DNA of 64,000 nucleotides from Nematostella vectensis (Eukaryota > Cnidaria > Anthozoa > Actiniaria > Edwardsiidae): assembly GCF_932526225.1 (NCBI RefSeq), contig NC_064038.1, forward strand, positions 8,927,070 to 8,991,069, in the 5' to 3' direction. A model generated the notes under the pieces. That model was not told the origin of the DNA. It did no database searches and saw only the letters and a program-made list of their open reading frames with translations. The position numbers and the translations under genes were made by a program. The number at the start of each line of letters is the position of its first letter. The first letter of the stretch is position 1. Of this stretch, positions 13,001 to 22,765 are shown one piece after another.

Positions 13001-16000
13001 TGTGGCGCTTGTCTCCGCTGAGAATTCTATGGACGTTTTTTTTAGGAATTTTAGGGTTTTGGATAATTTGAATATCCATTACACCAAACATGTGTGATTT
13101 ATTTGCATTTTTTTAAATTTCCTAGCACTTCTCTCGCATGATCTGACATAATTGTCACACTTGATACCTCGGCCTTACCATGGCACACCATGGCTCGACA
13201 TGTGATTTACATGGGACAACACCTTGACATGTATATGAAAAATTATTTGGCGATTCTGACGTAAACCAGTTTCCTGAATGAACAGATTTGTGTGGTACAA
13301 AAAGATCGCAAATTTTGATGTATATTTCAAATTGCTTTAGTATATTTCAATAGCGATTTAATTCCAATTCAATTGGTGGGATATTTCATCCATGCATGCA
13401 TAATGAAGCACGTGGTGACCTAGTGTGTTAGCTCGTCGGCCTTTCACAGCTGTGGCCCAGGTTCGAATCCTGGCTCAAACTGGGGATATTTTCCGGGTTC
13501 CTGCCTGGATTCGAATTTGTGTTACAAGTGAGTTAAATTTATTCTCCTACGTTTCCAGTCTTCTTGGATAAGGACACCAAACCAGAGGTCCTGTCTCTTC
13601 AAGCTGCAATACACTAACCTGAACCGAAAGGACGTAATAGAACCACTGGGGACGCAATAAACCCTCTGGCGGTGACCATCCCCAGTGACAGTGCTTACTA
13701 ACAATACACACAAGGGGACACTTTATGTGGCGCCTAGCTTTGTGGTGCCTTTCACACCCACCCCCCTCCCCCCTCCCCACCCCTCTGGAATTTTCAACAA
13801 AAATAAATACAGTAACTGTTAAGGAAAAAGGCCATTTTAACCCCCCCCCCCCCCTTCCCCTCTGGAAATTCCTGGGCGTTTACACCCCCCCCCCGGAATT
13901 TCCAATCCCCGCAGGGAGGGGGATATGGATATTTTCTGGAACTACACAATACCTGTCTTCTCTTTTCTGCACAGGCGAGCTTTATGATGAACAGACAGAA
14001 CAGCCCTCCCATGAGTATGGCAATGTCCTCTCAAACGTCGAACCCAGTCCCTATCCGCCGGCCAAAGTACAGCGTCAGCGCCCCTTCTAGCGCTAGTGCC
14101 AGTCCCACAGGAAGTTTCCACGGTAGCCCACGGATGGGGGGCCTGTTCCCGAGAGTACGGAGTAGCAACAGTACATGCAGCTATGGCAGCAACTGGTTCG
14201 GTGAGTAAGACCTGGTGTGTTGTGCTTCATATGGAGTGTTACATTGGGGACTGTAAATCCCTCGTCTTATCAGATAAGGACATTAAGCCGGAGGTCCCGT
14301 CTCTCATCGCACATCATTAACCCTGTATTGGGGGACGTAAAAGAACCGCTGGGGACGCTGGCCCGTGTTACCATCTTTAGTGACAATGCTTACACACTAA
14401 CTCATGATTGTAAACTGCGTGGAGCAGTCCGTATCTTCACACTGACGAGTAAAGTCAGTCACATGTGAAGCGCATTTGATCATTTTGTATGTTAAAGTGT
14501 GCTATACAAATGCCACACGAAATTATATGTTTTTCCTTGTGCTCAACAAGTTTCTCCTTGTGCTTTATATGTTTCTCCCTGTGCTTCATATGTTTCTCTT
14601 TGTGCTTTCGATGTTTCTCCTTGTGCTTCATATGTTTCTCCTTGCGCTTCATATGTTTCCCTTGTGCTTTATATGTTTCTCCTTGTGCTCCATCAGTTTC
14701 TCCTTGCGCTTTATATGTTACTCCTTGCGCTTCATATGTTTCTCCTTGTGCTTCATGTGTTTCTCCTTGCGCTTCATATGTTTCTCCTTGTGCTTCATAT
14801 GTTACTCCTTGCGCTTCATATGTTTCTCCTTGTGCTTCATATGTTTCTCCTTGTGCTTCATGTGTTTCTCCTTGTGCTTCATATGTTTCTCCTTGTGCTT
14901 CATATGTTTCTCCTTGTGCTTCATGTGTTTCTTCTTGTGCTTCATGTTTCTCCTTGTGCTTTATATGTTTCTCCTTGTGCTTTATATGTTTCTCCTTGTG
15001 CTTCATATGTTTCGCCTTGTGCTTTATATGTTTCTCCTTGTGCTTTATATGTTTCTCCTTGTGCTTCATATGTTTCTCTTTGTGCTTCATGTGTTTCTCC
15101 TTGTGCTTCACATGTTTCTCCTTGTGCTTCAGTAACACGCCCACCAGAAGAGCGGGACTCGATCACAGTGGCGTACGTGAGCCCTCTGGTCCTACGCAAA
15201 GAACTCGAAAACATGCTGGATAACGATGGCGATGCGGCGCTACAGAACCCAGACATCGTCCACCAGAAAGACATAATCTTCTGGAACATGGTGAGGATTA
15301 TCACCTCTAGGTCTCATGTAGGAGCTCTTAAGGCCGATTTAGACGCTACGATTTTTGCCTGTACAACCATAGCATGCGACACGCTTGCGTCAGCATACAA
15401 CTCAAGACGCAAAGTCTAAATCAGCTCTACAACTCCGCTACGACACGAGCTTACGAAACAAAAAAATTATAAGATTTTTGAAACATGTTTCAAAACTCTA
15501 CGACTTTCTGCCCATATTTGGTAAAATGACGGAAGCATTGAGGCGAATCTTCCTTTCAGGGGGAGAGACAGGGAGGCGACGACTGGTTTGGTTTGGTTAT
15601 GGCGGAAATCCATACGAAGATATCGTCCGCGTTTTTTGTTGTTTGTCCCAGTCCTCGACGAGTAAAAAGCGCAAAAGTCGTTCATGATTTTCTTGAGACG
15701 CAAGCGAAAAGTCGTGAGTGTCTAAATCAGAGCTGAGTCATGTCGCATGCGATGGTTATAGGCAAAAATCCTAGCGTATAAATCGGCCTTTTGTCTCCGA
15801 GGATCTCACCGATGTTTTGTATCACAGATGTGGATTTTCAAACGGCTGGAGTTACCTTCACATCTTCCGGAGCTGATTCTGCCGAATTACCCAGGCGACC
15901 GTAACGACAAGTTTGACGTATGTGCTATCCCTGACTTATTGTTTTAAAGAGACCAATCACGCCGCCATTTTTATAACCCCTCACTGAGAATTTTTCAATC

Positions 16001-19000
16001 AATTGTCATTGATAAAGTATCAAACTTTAATCCCTGATGGTTAATTCGAAGTTTTCTTGCTAATTAACCGCGGTGTTATCAATTGTAAGCAATAAGCAGT
16101 GTTTACGTTAGAGATATGATGGACTTCACCGATAATGCTGTAATTTTAGAGCTAACCTACTCACACTCTCCTTCTGTAATCTCCTTGTCGCTTTGTCGAA
16201 CATAAATACTTTTCATCATTGTTTATGTGTGTCTTGTCACCTTCCTTCATGGCCTAGCGTGTGTTTTGTGACTTTCCTTCCTGGTCTAACGTGTGTTTCT
16301 CTCCTCCCTAGCATAGTGCATGTCTTGTCGCTGTATTACTGGCCTAGCGTGTGTTTTGTGACTTTCCTACCTGGCCTTACGTGTGTTTCATTCTCTTCTT
16401 CCTAGCCTAGTGCATGTCTTGTCGCTGTATTACTGGCCTAGCGTGTGTTTTGTGACTTTCCTTCCTGGCCTTACGTGTGTTTCATTCTCTCCTTCCTAGC
16501 CAAGTGCGTGTCTTGTCACTTTATTACTGGCCTAGCGTGTGTTTTGTGACTTTCCTTCCTGGCCTTACGTGTGTTTCATTCTCTCCTTCCTAGCCTAGTG
16601 CGTGTCTTGGCACTTTATTACTGGCCTAGCGTGTATTTTGTGACTTTCCTTCCTGGCCTGACGTGTGTTTTATCTTTCTTCCTCCTGGCCTAGCCTGTGT
16701 GTTGTCACTTTCCTTCCTGGTCTGGCGCGTGTCATGTCACTTTTCTTCCTGGTTTGGCGCGTGTCTTGTCACTTTTCTTCCTGGCCTAGCATGTGCTTTG
16801 TTATTCCAGGAACGTCGTTCTACTATTGGCAGCCAGGTTCTGATGTCAACATCGTGGGACAGTGATCGACAGGACTGCGACTTTGTGCCCATGTACGTGC
16901 TGTGGAACTCTCCAAGTAAGTCTGATATCTCTTATGTCTCAAAGCTTTGAAGTAATAACGTACCTGTTAGTCTCACAAAACTATGACTTTGTCACGCAAG
17001 ACTATAAATTTGTCATGTAATACTATGCCTTCGTACCTTTTTATGTCACGCAAGACTATAACTAAGCAAGACATAAGTGACGTACAGCGATGACTTTGTA
17101 CCTATCTATGTCAGGCAGGACTATGATTTTCTACCTTTGTGTGTCACGCAGAACTGACTTATGTATGTCACGTAAGACTACGACTTTATACTCATGTATG
17201 CCACGCAAGACTGTGATTGTGTACCTATGTATATCACTCAAGACTATGACTTTAATGTGTCACGCACGACTGTGATTTTAAACCTGTGCATGTCACGCAA
17301 GACTATGACTTTGTACTTATGTATGTCACGCACGACTGTGATTGTGTACCTATGTATGTCACTCAAGACTGACTTTAATGTGTCACGCACGATTGTAATT
17401 TTGTACCTGTGCATGTCATTAAAGACTATGACTTTGTACTTATGCATGTCACGCACGACTGTGATTGTGTACCTATGTATGTCACTCAAGACTGACTTTA
17501 ATGTGTCACGCACGATTGTAATTTTGTACCTGTGCATGTCACGCAAGACTATGACTTTGTTCCTATGTATGTCATAATGAATATTTTTCATTTTACTTGC
17601 AGGCGATCATCAGATCACAGACAAGATTCTTACGTCTCGAAGGTAAAACGATCGTGCCTAGTTTTTTTTTGTTAAATCAGAACCCTTTTAATACCAACAT
17701 ATACTGAAGGTTGCTCTCCTGAAAAAAAATAATTGAAAAGACTTGGAGCCCTTGTATGACAAGCATTAAAGTGTCGACAAACTTTCCCTTGAACCACTTT
17801 ATTAGAATTCAGAGGCTCCAAGCTTCGCGGCGAAAACTACTCAGGGTATCCTTCATTAGAAATAGCTCTATATCCTCAGAATGTAGCTAGTCAAAAATAA
17901 TGGGGGCGAGGATACAAAAAGAAAAACAAATTATGCGGGTTACATCCACACGACTTTGTGTAAGTTCATTTGTTGTCTGTCCGAGTTCTAAAAGGTCTGA
18001 CGCTCGCCCGATGTCTCTTTTTTCTAACCAAAGCAGTGGTCCGACAAATCGTAGCTTGTATATATCTGGTCGATGATTCGCCAGTGAAACTCGTGCCATT
18101 TTTCCTCTAGTGTTATGCAGTCAGTTGTTGCCCACATACAGATCAACGATGTGGATAGCCCTATCACAATATTGTTGGACGAGCGTAACAGACAGAGGTC
18201 TTTGAACCCACACAAGCGATGGTAAGAACACCCGCCCTTCGGAAATTCTATAAAATATGTATGGAAGCTAAACTCCACAAGTTTTTTCCCCCTGCTTTAT
18301 TTTTTGTATACAGCATATTGCTGCCTTTAGCCTCAGAAAATGTTCGAATGTTAACTAATACTAACGAGTCATTCATCCTATAGGAGCGTCTATCGTGAAC
18401 TGCTTTTCCTGTCTCTAACTGCCTGCGGATCCGAACACATCGATGTCGGTAATGGTTCAGCCTGCTAGCCTGCTGTTTATTCGGAATTTACTGTTTTTGG
18501 AGTTTCCGGATTCCTGTGGAAGAGATTCCACAGGAATCTCGAAAGATTTCAAGAAGAGATTCCCCAGGAATCCCGAAACTCCTAAAACAGTGATTTCCGA
18601 ATAAACACACCAAAGAGCTGGCTGGAATGCTAAGTAACTCCCAAATTAGTAAGAGTTTCCCTTACAGTACCAGCGGGTTCCTAGCTCTTAGAAATCACAC
18701 CCATACATATGCTTTATTAGTTTTGTCTACAAATAGCAGGTCTATTGAGAACCGAAAGTGGACCTTCGGTCGTTGTTGGGGGATGCGTTCGCATTCACTC
18801 CACCCCCCCCCCCCCCCTCCCCTGGGTACGGGGCTGGGTTAATACACTATTTCTTATATAAGAACCATTCTTCTGTGGAACCTCGATTTAACGAACCCCT
18901 ATATAACAAAGTCCTCGGTATAATCAACACTTACCTTCAACCCTGCCAAATTTACGGTAAAACGTATGAAACAGAACCTCGGCATAACGAACCCTCGATA

Positions 19001-19561
19001 TAACGAACAGATGTCCCCAGTCCCTTGGCACTTCGTTAAATGTTAAATCCGAGGTTCCATTGAATAAGAGTGTATCACAACGTTCAGGCGAAAGACAAAC
19101 CCAAACATGTGAATCATGTGAATATCATGTGAATTCCTCATCCTTTTCTTGTCAAGTCTCTGCCTCATAATATGCTGTACGCCGCTCCTGCATAATACCT
19201 CTATTTCCATCGGTAAATTCAAGCAAGTAACTGAAATACTTTCAAACATCATTAATGAAGTATCAGATTTTTATGTTTAATGGTAATTGTAAGTTTTTCC
19301 TTGCAATTAGACCCTTGAAATTCCAAATGTAAACAATGACAAAGAAGTTGCTGATTGATGTTCTTTAAATCTTCAGAGGCGTATGACCGCGAGTACCGAA
19401 AGTCCTACAAGCGCATCGTGGAGAACAAAGAGTACGTCGACAAACTGTGTACGGAGGACAAACCGCCGTCCGCGCGGGTAGTGTTCTGCAGGCGCTTGTT
19501 TACGCCACCCGCACTCCAGCCCAGGCTCCCGCACTTCCTCAACAACATGAACCTGCTATGA
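1054..19561 (+). CDS. DENND4: DENN domain-containing protein 4 (DENND4A/B/C, Crag-like), C-terminal part; 16 exons
   Basis: DENND4 proteins are guanine nucleotide exchange factors for Rab10-type GTPases; the N-terminal MABP and DENN domains must lie left of the window. Exons (GT-AG, phases agree throughout): 1054-1153, 2829-2873, 3313-3375, 3795-3860, 9641-9767, 10624-11248, 12396-12447, 12693-12899, 13975-14200, 15133-15290, 15828-15917, 16810-16915, 17603-17642, 18111-18221, 18384-18448, 19377-19561 (TGA 19559-19561); 754 residues. Family signatures are the PPR-like segment ([20 protein letters not shown], exon at 3795), the Cys pairs CYQC..C and CTFC around [17 protein letters not shown] (exons at 10624 and 12396), [15 protein letters not shown] with IIFWNM (exon at 15133), and [13 protein letters not shown] (exon at 18384). 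The low-complexity Ser/Pro linkers (exons at 10624, 12693, 13975) are poorly conserved in the family. One intron (3861-9640) is 5.8 kb and holds a satellite with a LINE inside it. Which vertebrate paralogue is closest cannot be decided here. Confidence 0.93.
1216..2045. repeat. 74-bp minisatellite starting at the donor of the DENND4 exon at 1054
   Basis: Units of 74 bp, each built from two related ~37-bp halves (gtacgagacatgacgagatc and actagacatgacaagatcgg), run from about 1216; the last copies (from ~1870) shrink to ~42 bp. The sequence just after the splice donor (TACGAG|GTAGGAG followed by atcgcttgtctaacaggg) already resembles the unit, so the array appears to have grown from the exon end and intron start, although the GT itself is not kept in the copies. 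Confidence 0.9.
2275..2790. repeat. 22-bp minisatellite, about 23 copies
   Basis: Nearly identical tandem copies of gtttatcttaacttgtgttc plus tc lie in the same DENND4 intron, ending ~40 bp before the acceptor of the exon at 2829. The interval 2046-2274 between the two arrays shows only a short C-rich tract (2218-2243) of the dispersed type described elsewhere. Confidence 0.93.
3150..3238 (-). mobile_element. tRNA-like SINE head (antisense remnant)
   Basis: Read on the minus strand the segment resembles a tRNA-derived promoter with a B box (GGGTTCAAAAC) and an A-box-like upstream part, similar in plan to the SINE at 28205-28505. No terminator or mature tRNA fold is convincing. It lies in the DENND4 intron before the exon at 3313. 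Confidence 0.45.
3880..4588. repeat. 39-bp satellite, left block
   Basis: Tandem copies of a 39-base unit (gatctctagttgtgtgtccg plus agaatagatctcattctct) begin right after the donor of the DENND4 exon 3795-3860; the intron start (gtaagtagtggatctcat) already resembles the unit. The block is diverged at its left end and interrupted at 4589 by a LINE. Because 39 is divisible by three, long open frames run through it; they are not genes. Confidence 0.93.
4589..7909 (-). mobile_element. CR1-type non-LTR retrotransposon (LINE), decayed, inserted in the 39-bp satellite
   Basis: Read on the minus strand: an ORF1-like part with an SGNH-esterase motif ([10 protein letters not shown], ~7825-7400), an AP-like endonuclease (start [16 protein letters not shown], later ILLGDVNTN, ~7140-6650), a linker, then reverse transcriptase with [37 protein letters not shown] and the catalytic MYADD box (~5900-4590). 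The frame breaks several times (near 7200, 6630, 5860 and 5627), so this copy is dead. The 5' end of ORF1 is missing. ORF2 ends abruptly and its last codons are supplied by the satellite. Satellite resumes on both sides, with a 24/26 match (4563-4588 versus 7910-7935) that could be a target duplication or simply the satellite period. It lies antisense in a DENND4 intron. Confidence 0.92.
7910..9592. repeat. 39-bp satellite, right block, with 156-bp higher-order period
   Basis: About 43 copies of the same 39-base unit as at 3880-4588. From ~8400 onward variants recur in a fixed order of four (endings cattctcag, cattctctg, cattctctg, tattctcag), giving a 156-bp higher-order repeat. The 441-codon open frame across 8306-9631 is a by-product of the unit length. 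The array stops ~50 bp before the acceptor of the exon at 9641. Confidence 0.93.
9768..10400. other. DENND4 intron stretch, nothing recognised
   Basis: AT-rich intron sequence following the exon at 9641-9767. I see no exon, tandem array or mobile element until the duplicated acceptor segment at 10401. Confidence 0.6.
10401..10658 (+). repeat. 66-bp direct duplication of an intron-exon junction
   Basis: Bases 10401-10466 and 10593-10658 match at 64 of 66 positions. The segment spans the 3' splice site: ttgtctacag followed by GATCTCTCTCTCC. The right copy is the functional acceptor (10622-10623) because it continues into the conserved exon. Splicing to the left copy (10432) would read 14 codons to a TAA, so it is a decoy. 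The offset is 192 bp. Confidence 0.9.
11335..11465 (+). repeat. Dispersed G-run repeat (family A)
   Basis: Two G runs separated by ~55 bp and ending in cccctgctacggccctga. It is homologous to 22500-22650 (shared catttccttata/gtatttttt, gtgccccacc and ctgctacgg). Probably a decayed dispersed element. The rest of this DENND4 intron (11466-12395) shows nothing else apart from a short C run at 12320-12336. Confidence 0.7.
12448..12500 (+). repeat. Three short tandem copies directly behind a splice donor
   Basis: Immediately after the DENND4 exon 12396-12447 the motif tgtcacgcaacg occurs three times at ~17-20 bp spacing. The next exon (12693-12899) shows the same arrangement: tgattcttgga occurs three times at ~17 bp spacing from 12903. 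Both mini-arrays start within the donor region. Confidence 0.75.
13395..13710 (+). mobile_element. tRNA-derived SINE
   Basis: The head carries a tRNA-like A box (tagtgtgttagctcgtcgg) and B box (ggttcgaatcc). The body (cttggataaggacacc, then gaggtcctgtctc and gaaccactggggacg) recurs at 14215-14410 and, inverted, at 28205-28505. It lies in a DENND4 intron. It is not a functional tRNA gene: the acceptor stem does not pair and it runs directly into the body. Confidence 0.75.
14215..14410 (+). mobile_element. SINE body without tRNA head
   Basis: Homologous to the body of the SINE at 13395-13710: gactgtaaatccctcgtctt, gataaggacattaagccgga, gaaccgctggggacg and tagtgacaatgcttac occur in order. It begins 14 bases behind the donor of the exon 13975-14200. 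Confidence 0.7.
14525..15132 (+). repeat. 21-bp pyrimidine-rich minisatellite forming the 3' end of an intron
   Basis: About 29 copies of a 21-base unit (tttctccttgtgcttcatat plus g) fill the last 600 bp of a DENND4 intron. The final copy reads tttctccttgtgcttcag and is the acceptor of the exon at 15133; a CAT-to-CAG difference makes it a splice site. The unit looks like an amplified polypyrimidine tract. Period 21 leaves all frames open on both strands, which explains the long spurious proteins here. Confidence 0.93.
16235..16805 (+). repeat. 94-bp pyrimidine-rich minisatellite ending at a splice acceptor
   Basis: Units of 94 bp, made of ~31-bp sub-repeats (cttcctggcctagcgtgtgt type), occupy the 3' half of the DENND4 intron before the exon at 16810. 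The last unit (cttcctggcctagcatgtgc) merges into the acceptor (ttgttattccag). The rest of the intron, 15918-16234, shows nothing. Confidence 0.9.
16985..17580 (+). repeat. ~33-bp minisatellite resembling the preceding exon
   Basis: Units such as caagactatgactttgtacc plus tatgtatgtcacg fill the intron between the DENND4 exons 16810-16915 and 17603-17642. They resemble the exon segment 16869-16902 (caggactgcgactttgtgcc catgtacgtg) that encodes [10 protein letters not shown]. The array therefore probably started from a piece of coding sequence close to the donor. Confidence 0.88.
18461..18637. mobile_element. Hairpin MITE, relative of 759-946
   Basis: Imperfect palindrome with termini agcctgctagcctgctgttt and (minus strand) agcattccagccagctcttt, and with inner ttattcgga pairing to tccgaataa. 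Family resemblance to the 759-946 element is clear in the outer 20 bases. It begins ~12 bp behind the donor of the DENND4 exon 18384-18448. Confidence 0.7.
18715..18842 (+). repeat. Dispersed C/G-run repeat (family B)
   Basis: Contains ttttgtctacaaatagcagg, ttgagaaccgaaagtggacc, cttcggtcgttg, a long C run and cctgggtacgggg. Homologous copies lie at 25110-25310 (inverted) and 62215-62375 (same orientation). No coding content. Confidence 0.75.
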
Positions 19562-19929
19562 GCAGACAGGAAGCCCACGCAAAAGATAGGATCATTTACA
19601 CGAGCAGACCTTGGTGTGAAAACGGGTAATTGAGCAGGGGTCCCAAAAAAGCACGTTGAGATACCACAGTTCACGCGGAGAAAAGGGCTGTTTACTAAAG
19701 CTCAGCGTGGATTTGGATTGGAGACACGCTAGCCCATATTGCTGTAAGGGAGGACAGCATAAGTACCCAAACCTGCTGAAAAACACAGGAAGCCCAAGTT
19801 GAGGAATGTACCTCTTGCAGAAGCACAGCTTGCTGTAAATTTGGCAACACAGGGATCCCGTGTAGTCTGCATACGGGACATAGCAGGGTTTACATTATTC
19901 TTAGCGGTTATACCCAAATACGACACAGG

Positions 19930-20700
19930 AAACCCAAGATCTTTTTCAGAGCCAATGGGACCGTCATGGTAAAAAGTTATACTTGGAGACAACACAGGAA
20001 ACCCAAGCTCCCCTTCAGAGCCAATTTGGCCCTCAAGGTAAAAAGTTATACTTGGAGACAACACAGGAAACCCAAGCTCCCCTTCAGAGCCAATTGGGCC
20101 CTCAAGGTAACAAGTCACACTTGGAGACAACACAGGAAACCCAAGCTCCCCTTCAGAGCCAATTGGGCCCTCAAGGTAACAAGTTATATCCTGAGACAAC
20201 ACAGGAAACCCAAGCTCCCCTTCAGAGCCAATTGGGCCCTCAAGGTAACAAGTTATACTTGGAGACAACACAGGAAACTCAAGGTCCCTTTCAGAGCCAA
20301 TTGGGCCCTCAAGGTAACAAGTCGCACTTGGAGACAACACAGGAAACCCAAGCTCCCCTTCAGAGCCAATTGGGCCCTCAAGGTAACAAGTCGCACTTGG
20401 AGACAACACAGGAAACCCAAGCTCCCCTTCAGAGCCAATTGGGCCCTCAAGGTAACAAGTTATACTTGGAGACAACACAGGAAACCCAAGCTCCCCTTCA
20501 GAGCCAATTGGGCCCTCAAGGTAACAAGTTATATCCTGAGACAACACAGGAAACCCAAGCTCCCCTTCAGAGCCAATTTGGCCCTCAAGGTAACAAGTTA
20601 TATCCTAAGACAACACAGGAAACCCAAGCTCCCCTTCAGAGCCAATGAGGCCCTCAAGGTGTTAAGTTATACCCGGAGACAACACAGGAAACCCATGACC
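19930..20700. repeat. 69-bp minisatellite in the DENND4 3' flank
   Basis: About ten copies of a 69-base unit (ggagacaacacaggaaaccc, aagctccccttcagagccaa, ttgggccctcaaggtaacaa) begin ~370 bp after the DENND4 stop. 69 is a multiple of three, so 220-280-codon open frames exist on both strands; they only repeat a 23-residue unit and have no gene-like context. Each copy carries a donor-like ctcaag|gtaaca. Whether the array is in the 3' UTR is unknown because no polyadenylation signal precedes it. Confidence 0.92.
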
Positions 20701-21698
20701 TGCTTCAGGGCGAATGATACAACTGTTGATACTGCTGACTGGGAGAGTACGAGGCTGACCGCTGACCGTAACAGTGCGTTCCGCGTCTGTCAACTTCTAG
20801 CCTTGTATAGCTAATGAAGACTTTAACATTACTATAATTTACAAAAGGGATCTTGTATTCTACATATCAAGATTTGATAGGTACACAGTCTTTACAAATT
20901 TATGCGTAGATTTTCCATTTTTTACTGCCTTTAATCTCTCCTATTTTAGCTATCTTGAATTCAACCTTAGTAGCATCCTAGAGTTAGATTTAATAGTTTA
21001 TTTATCATTACTTAAAAATCCATATTTTATCTTATCTTTGTGGCTTGTCATTCTTGCACGACATATTTCTGGTGCAGGACATCTCAAACTATTGTGAAAC
21101 AGATCTGTGATTGGTGCGTGAAACATCAGTGATTGGTGTGTTATAAATCTTTGATTGGTGCGTGGTCCATAAACTCTGATTGTAACGTCACACCTTTGAC
21201 TGTTGTGAATATATTATCATTAAAACCCAACTGGAAGTCCACCACATAGTGCAATACACTTTGATAGGATGTAATATAATAGTGAAATAGTACTGTTTAA
21301 AAAATGTTGAAATATTTTGCTCGTTTTTGTATTGTATCTGTACATTTGACAGGCTAGTTGGATGCTTTTTAAAGCATTTATCTAGCCCTTGAGATGTTCC
21401 AGAAATAGTTCCCAACGGAGGAGATTCTCTCAGAGGTCTTGAAGGGGTTTCTCGAGTTACAGTGATTGTATGGAAACAAAATGTAGTTCCCAATTTCCTC
21501 CGTTGGCTGGGACTATTATATAACTGCTTTTCATGGAACCATACATAATTGTTTAAAATAACGACGACCCATGCATAATATATGCTATCTATAATCTCTA
21601 GAGGATGTCCTTATGCGAAATGAGATGACAGGAGAATTTAGAGAAATAAAAGTTATCAACTAAATAAATGTTCTAGTTTTCTTACTATATATAAGAAA
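20701..21698. other. AT-rich intergenic stretch, nothing recognised
   Basis: Follows the 69-bp array. It includes three loose copies of gattggtgcgtg-like sequence near 21110-21160 but no exon, element or clear signal. The interval 22028-22499 likewise shows nothing. Confidence 0.55.
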
Positions 21699-22027
21699 AC
21701 TATAATATAATAGCCTAGTTTATTAGCAATGAACGACTCAGTTCATTCAAGGAAAATGTTTAATTAAACATAATTACCCAGCCTGCGTAGCAAGCGTTTC
21801 TGGGGAGTTTCGAGCGAAGAATATGGCCGCGCAAAGAATGGGAAGAGAGTTTCCTCTTCTCCCCTCCCCCTTCTCTTTTTTGCTCTCGCCCCATTTTTCA
21901 CGCGGCCATATTACTCGCTCACTCTCTTTTCCTGCTGAAACTCCACAGAAACGCTTGCTAAACAGACTAATATTTACCTGGATGAACTGAGTCGTTCATT
22001 TCTAAACTATACTATTATATTATACTA
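21699..22027. mobile_element. MITE with ~70-bp terminal inverted repeats
   Basis: The left end (tataatataatag, then atgaacgactcagttcat) and the right end (inverted complement with the same strings) enclose a palindromic interior with agcaagcgtttctggggagt facing actccacagaaacgcttgct and atggccgcg facing cgcggccat. About 330 bp, non-coding. No unambiguous target duplication. Confidence 0.75.
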
Positions 22028-22499
22028 GTGGTTACCCGTGAAATATTTTAATCCTTCAATGTATATGGCTTCCTGGTGCTTTAGGGGAATAGTATGCGTC
22101 GTCGTAGGTTTGTTTACACATCTTCCGAAATTGTCTAGATTTTCCCTGTACGATGATATTTTTAGGGATAGGCTTATTACTGTATACTTTTAGTGTGTTT
22201 TTCTTGAGAGACACGAAGGTCTGAAGGTCATTAGTCCTTTAGCTCCGGGAAATAAATTATTTTTGTGCTTCTGTGGAATCTTGAAAATGGCGCCTTTGTG
22301 AGTGTGATCCTCTCGCTTACAAAAACGCACGAATTAGAACTTTTCTATCCGATAGAATCTTGAAATAAAAACCATTTTGTACACCTCCTCTCCGGAAATG
22401 TGTGGAAATGGCGTGGTTTCGGAGTTTTCTAGCTTAGCCGTTTTTTCGTAAAAGGTATACTATTTATGAAAGTAGACGGTTATAAGAAGACAATGCCGT

Positions 22500-22650
22500 A
22501 GCAGACCTCTAAATGTTTTTTTTTTTTTTTTTTGGGGGGGGGGGGGCACGGCCACGCCCCTACCGCTCATTTCCTTATACTTTTTGAAAATATTGAGGGG
22601 GAGGGGGAACGTGCCCCACCCAGTGCCCCACCCCCTGCTACGGGTCTGGA
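22500..22650 (+). repeat. Dispersed G-run repeat (family A)
   Basis: T run then G run (22518-22547), catttccttatactttttga, and gtgccccacccagtgcccca followed by ctgctacgggtctgga. Homologous to 11335-11465. Confidence 0.7.
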
Positions 22651-22765
22651 AGATTATTATAAGCACGAGGAATTTGTCTTTCTTGAACCTTTCGACTTCA
22701 TAAAGCGGCCACACGTAGAAGAGGCATCACACTTCTATTAGGTATCAATAGTCATATAAGCCACC

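Noticed and set aside
13395-13470. tRNA gene
   Set aside because: A and B boxes are present but the stems do not fold into a cloverleaf, and the sequence continues into a repeated SINE body.
14455-15223. Long open frames on both strands (for example a KHKEKHM repeat protein)
   Set aside because: The 21-bp period leaves every frame open. Only the exon 15133-15290 is supported by DENND4 similarity.
19729-20814. Two ~270-280-codon open frames on opposite strands
   Set aside because: They are 23-residue translations of the 69-bp minisatellite and nothing else.
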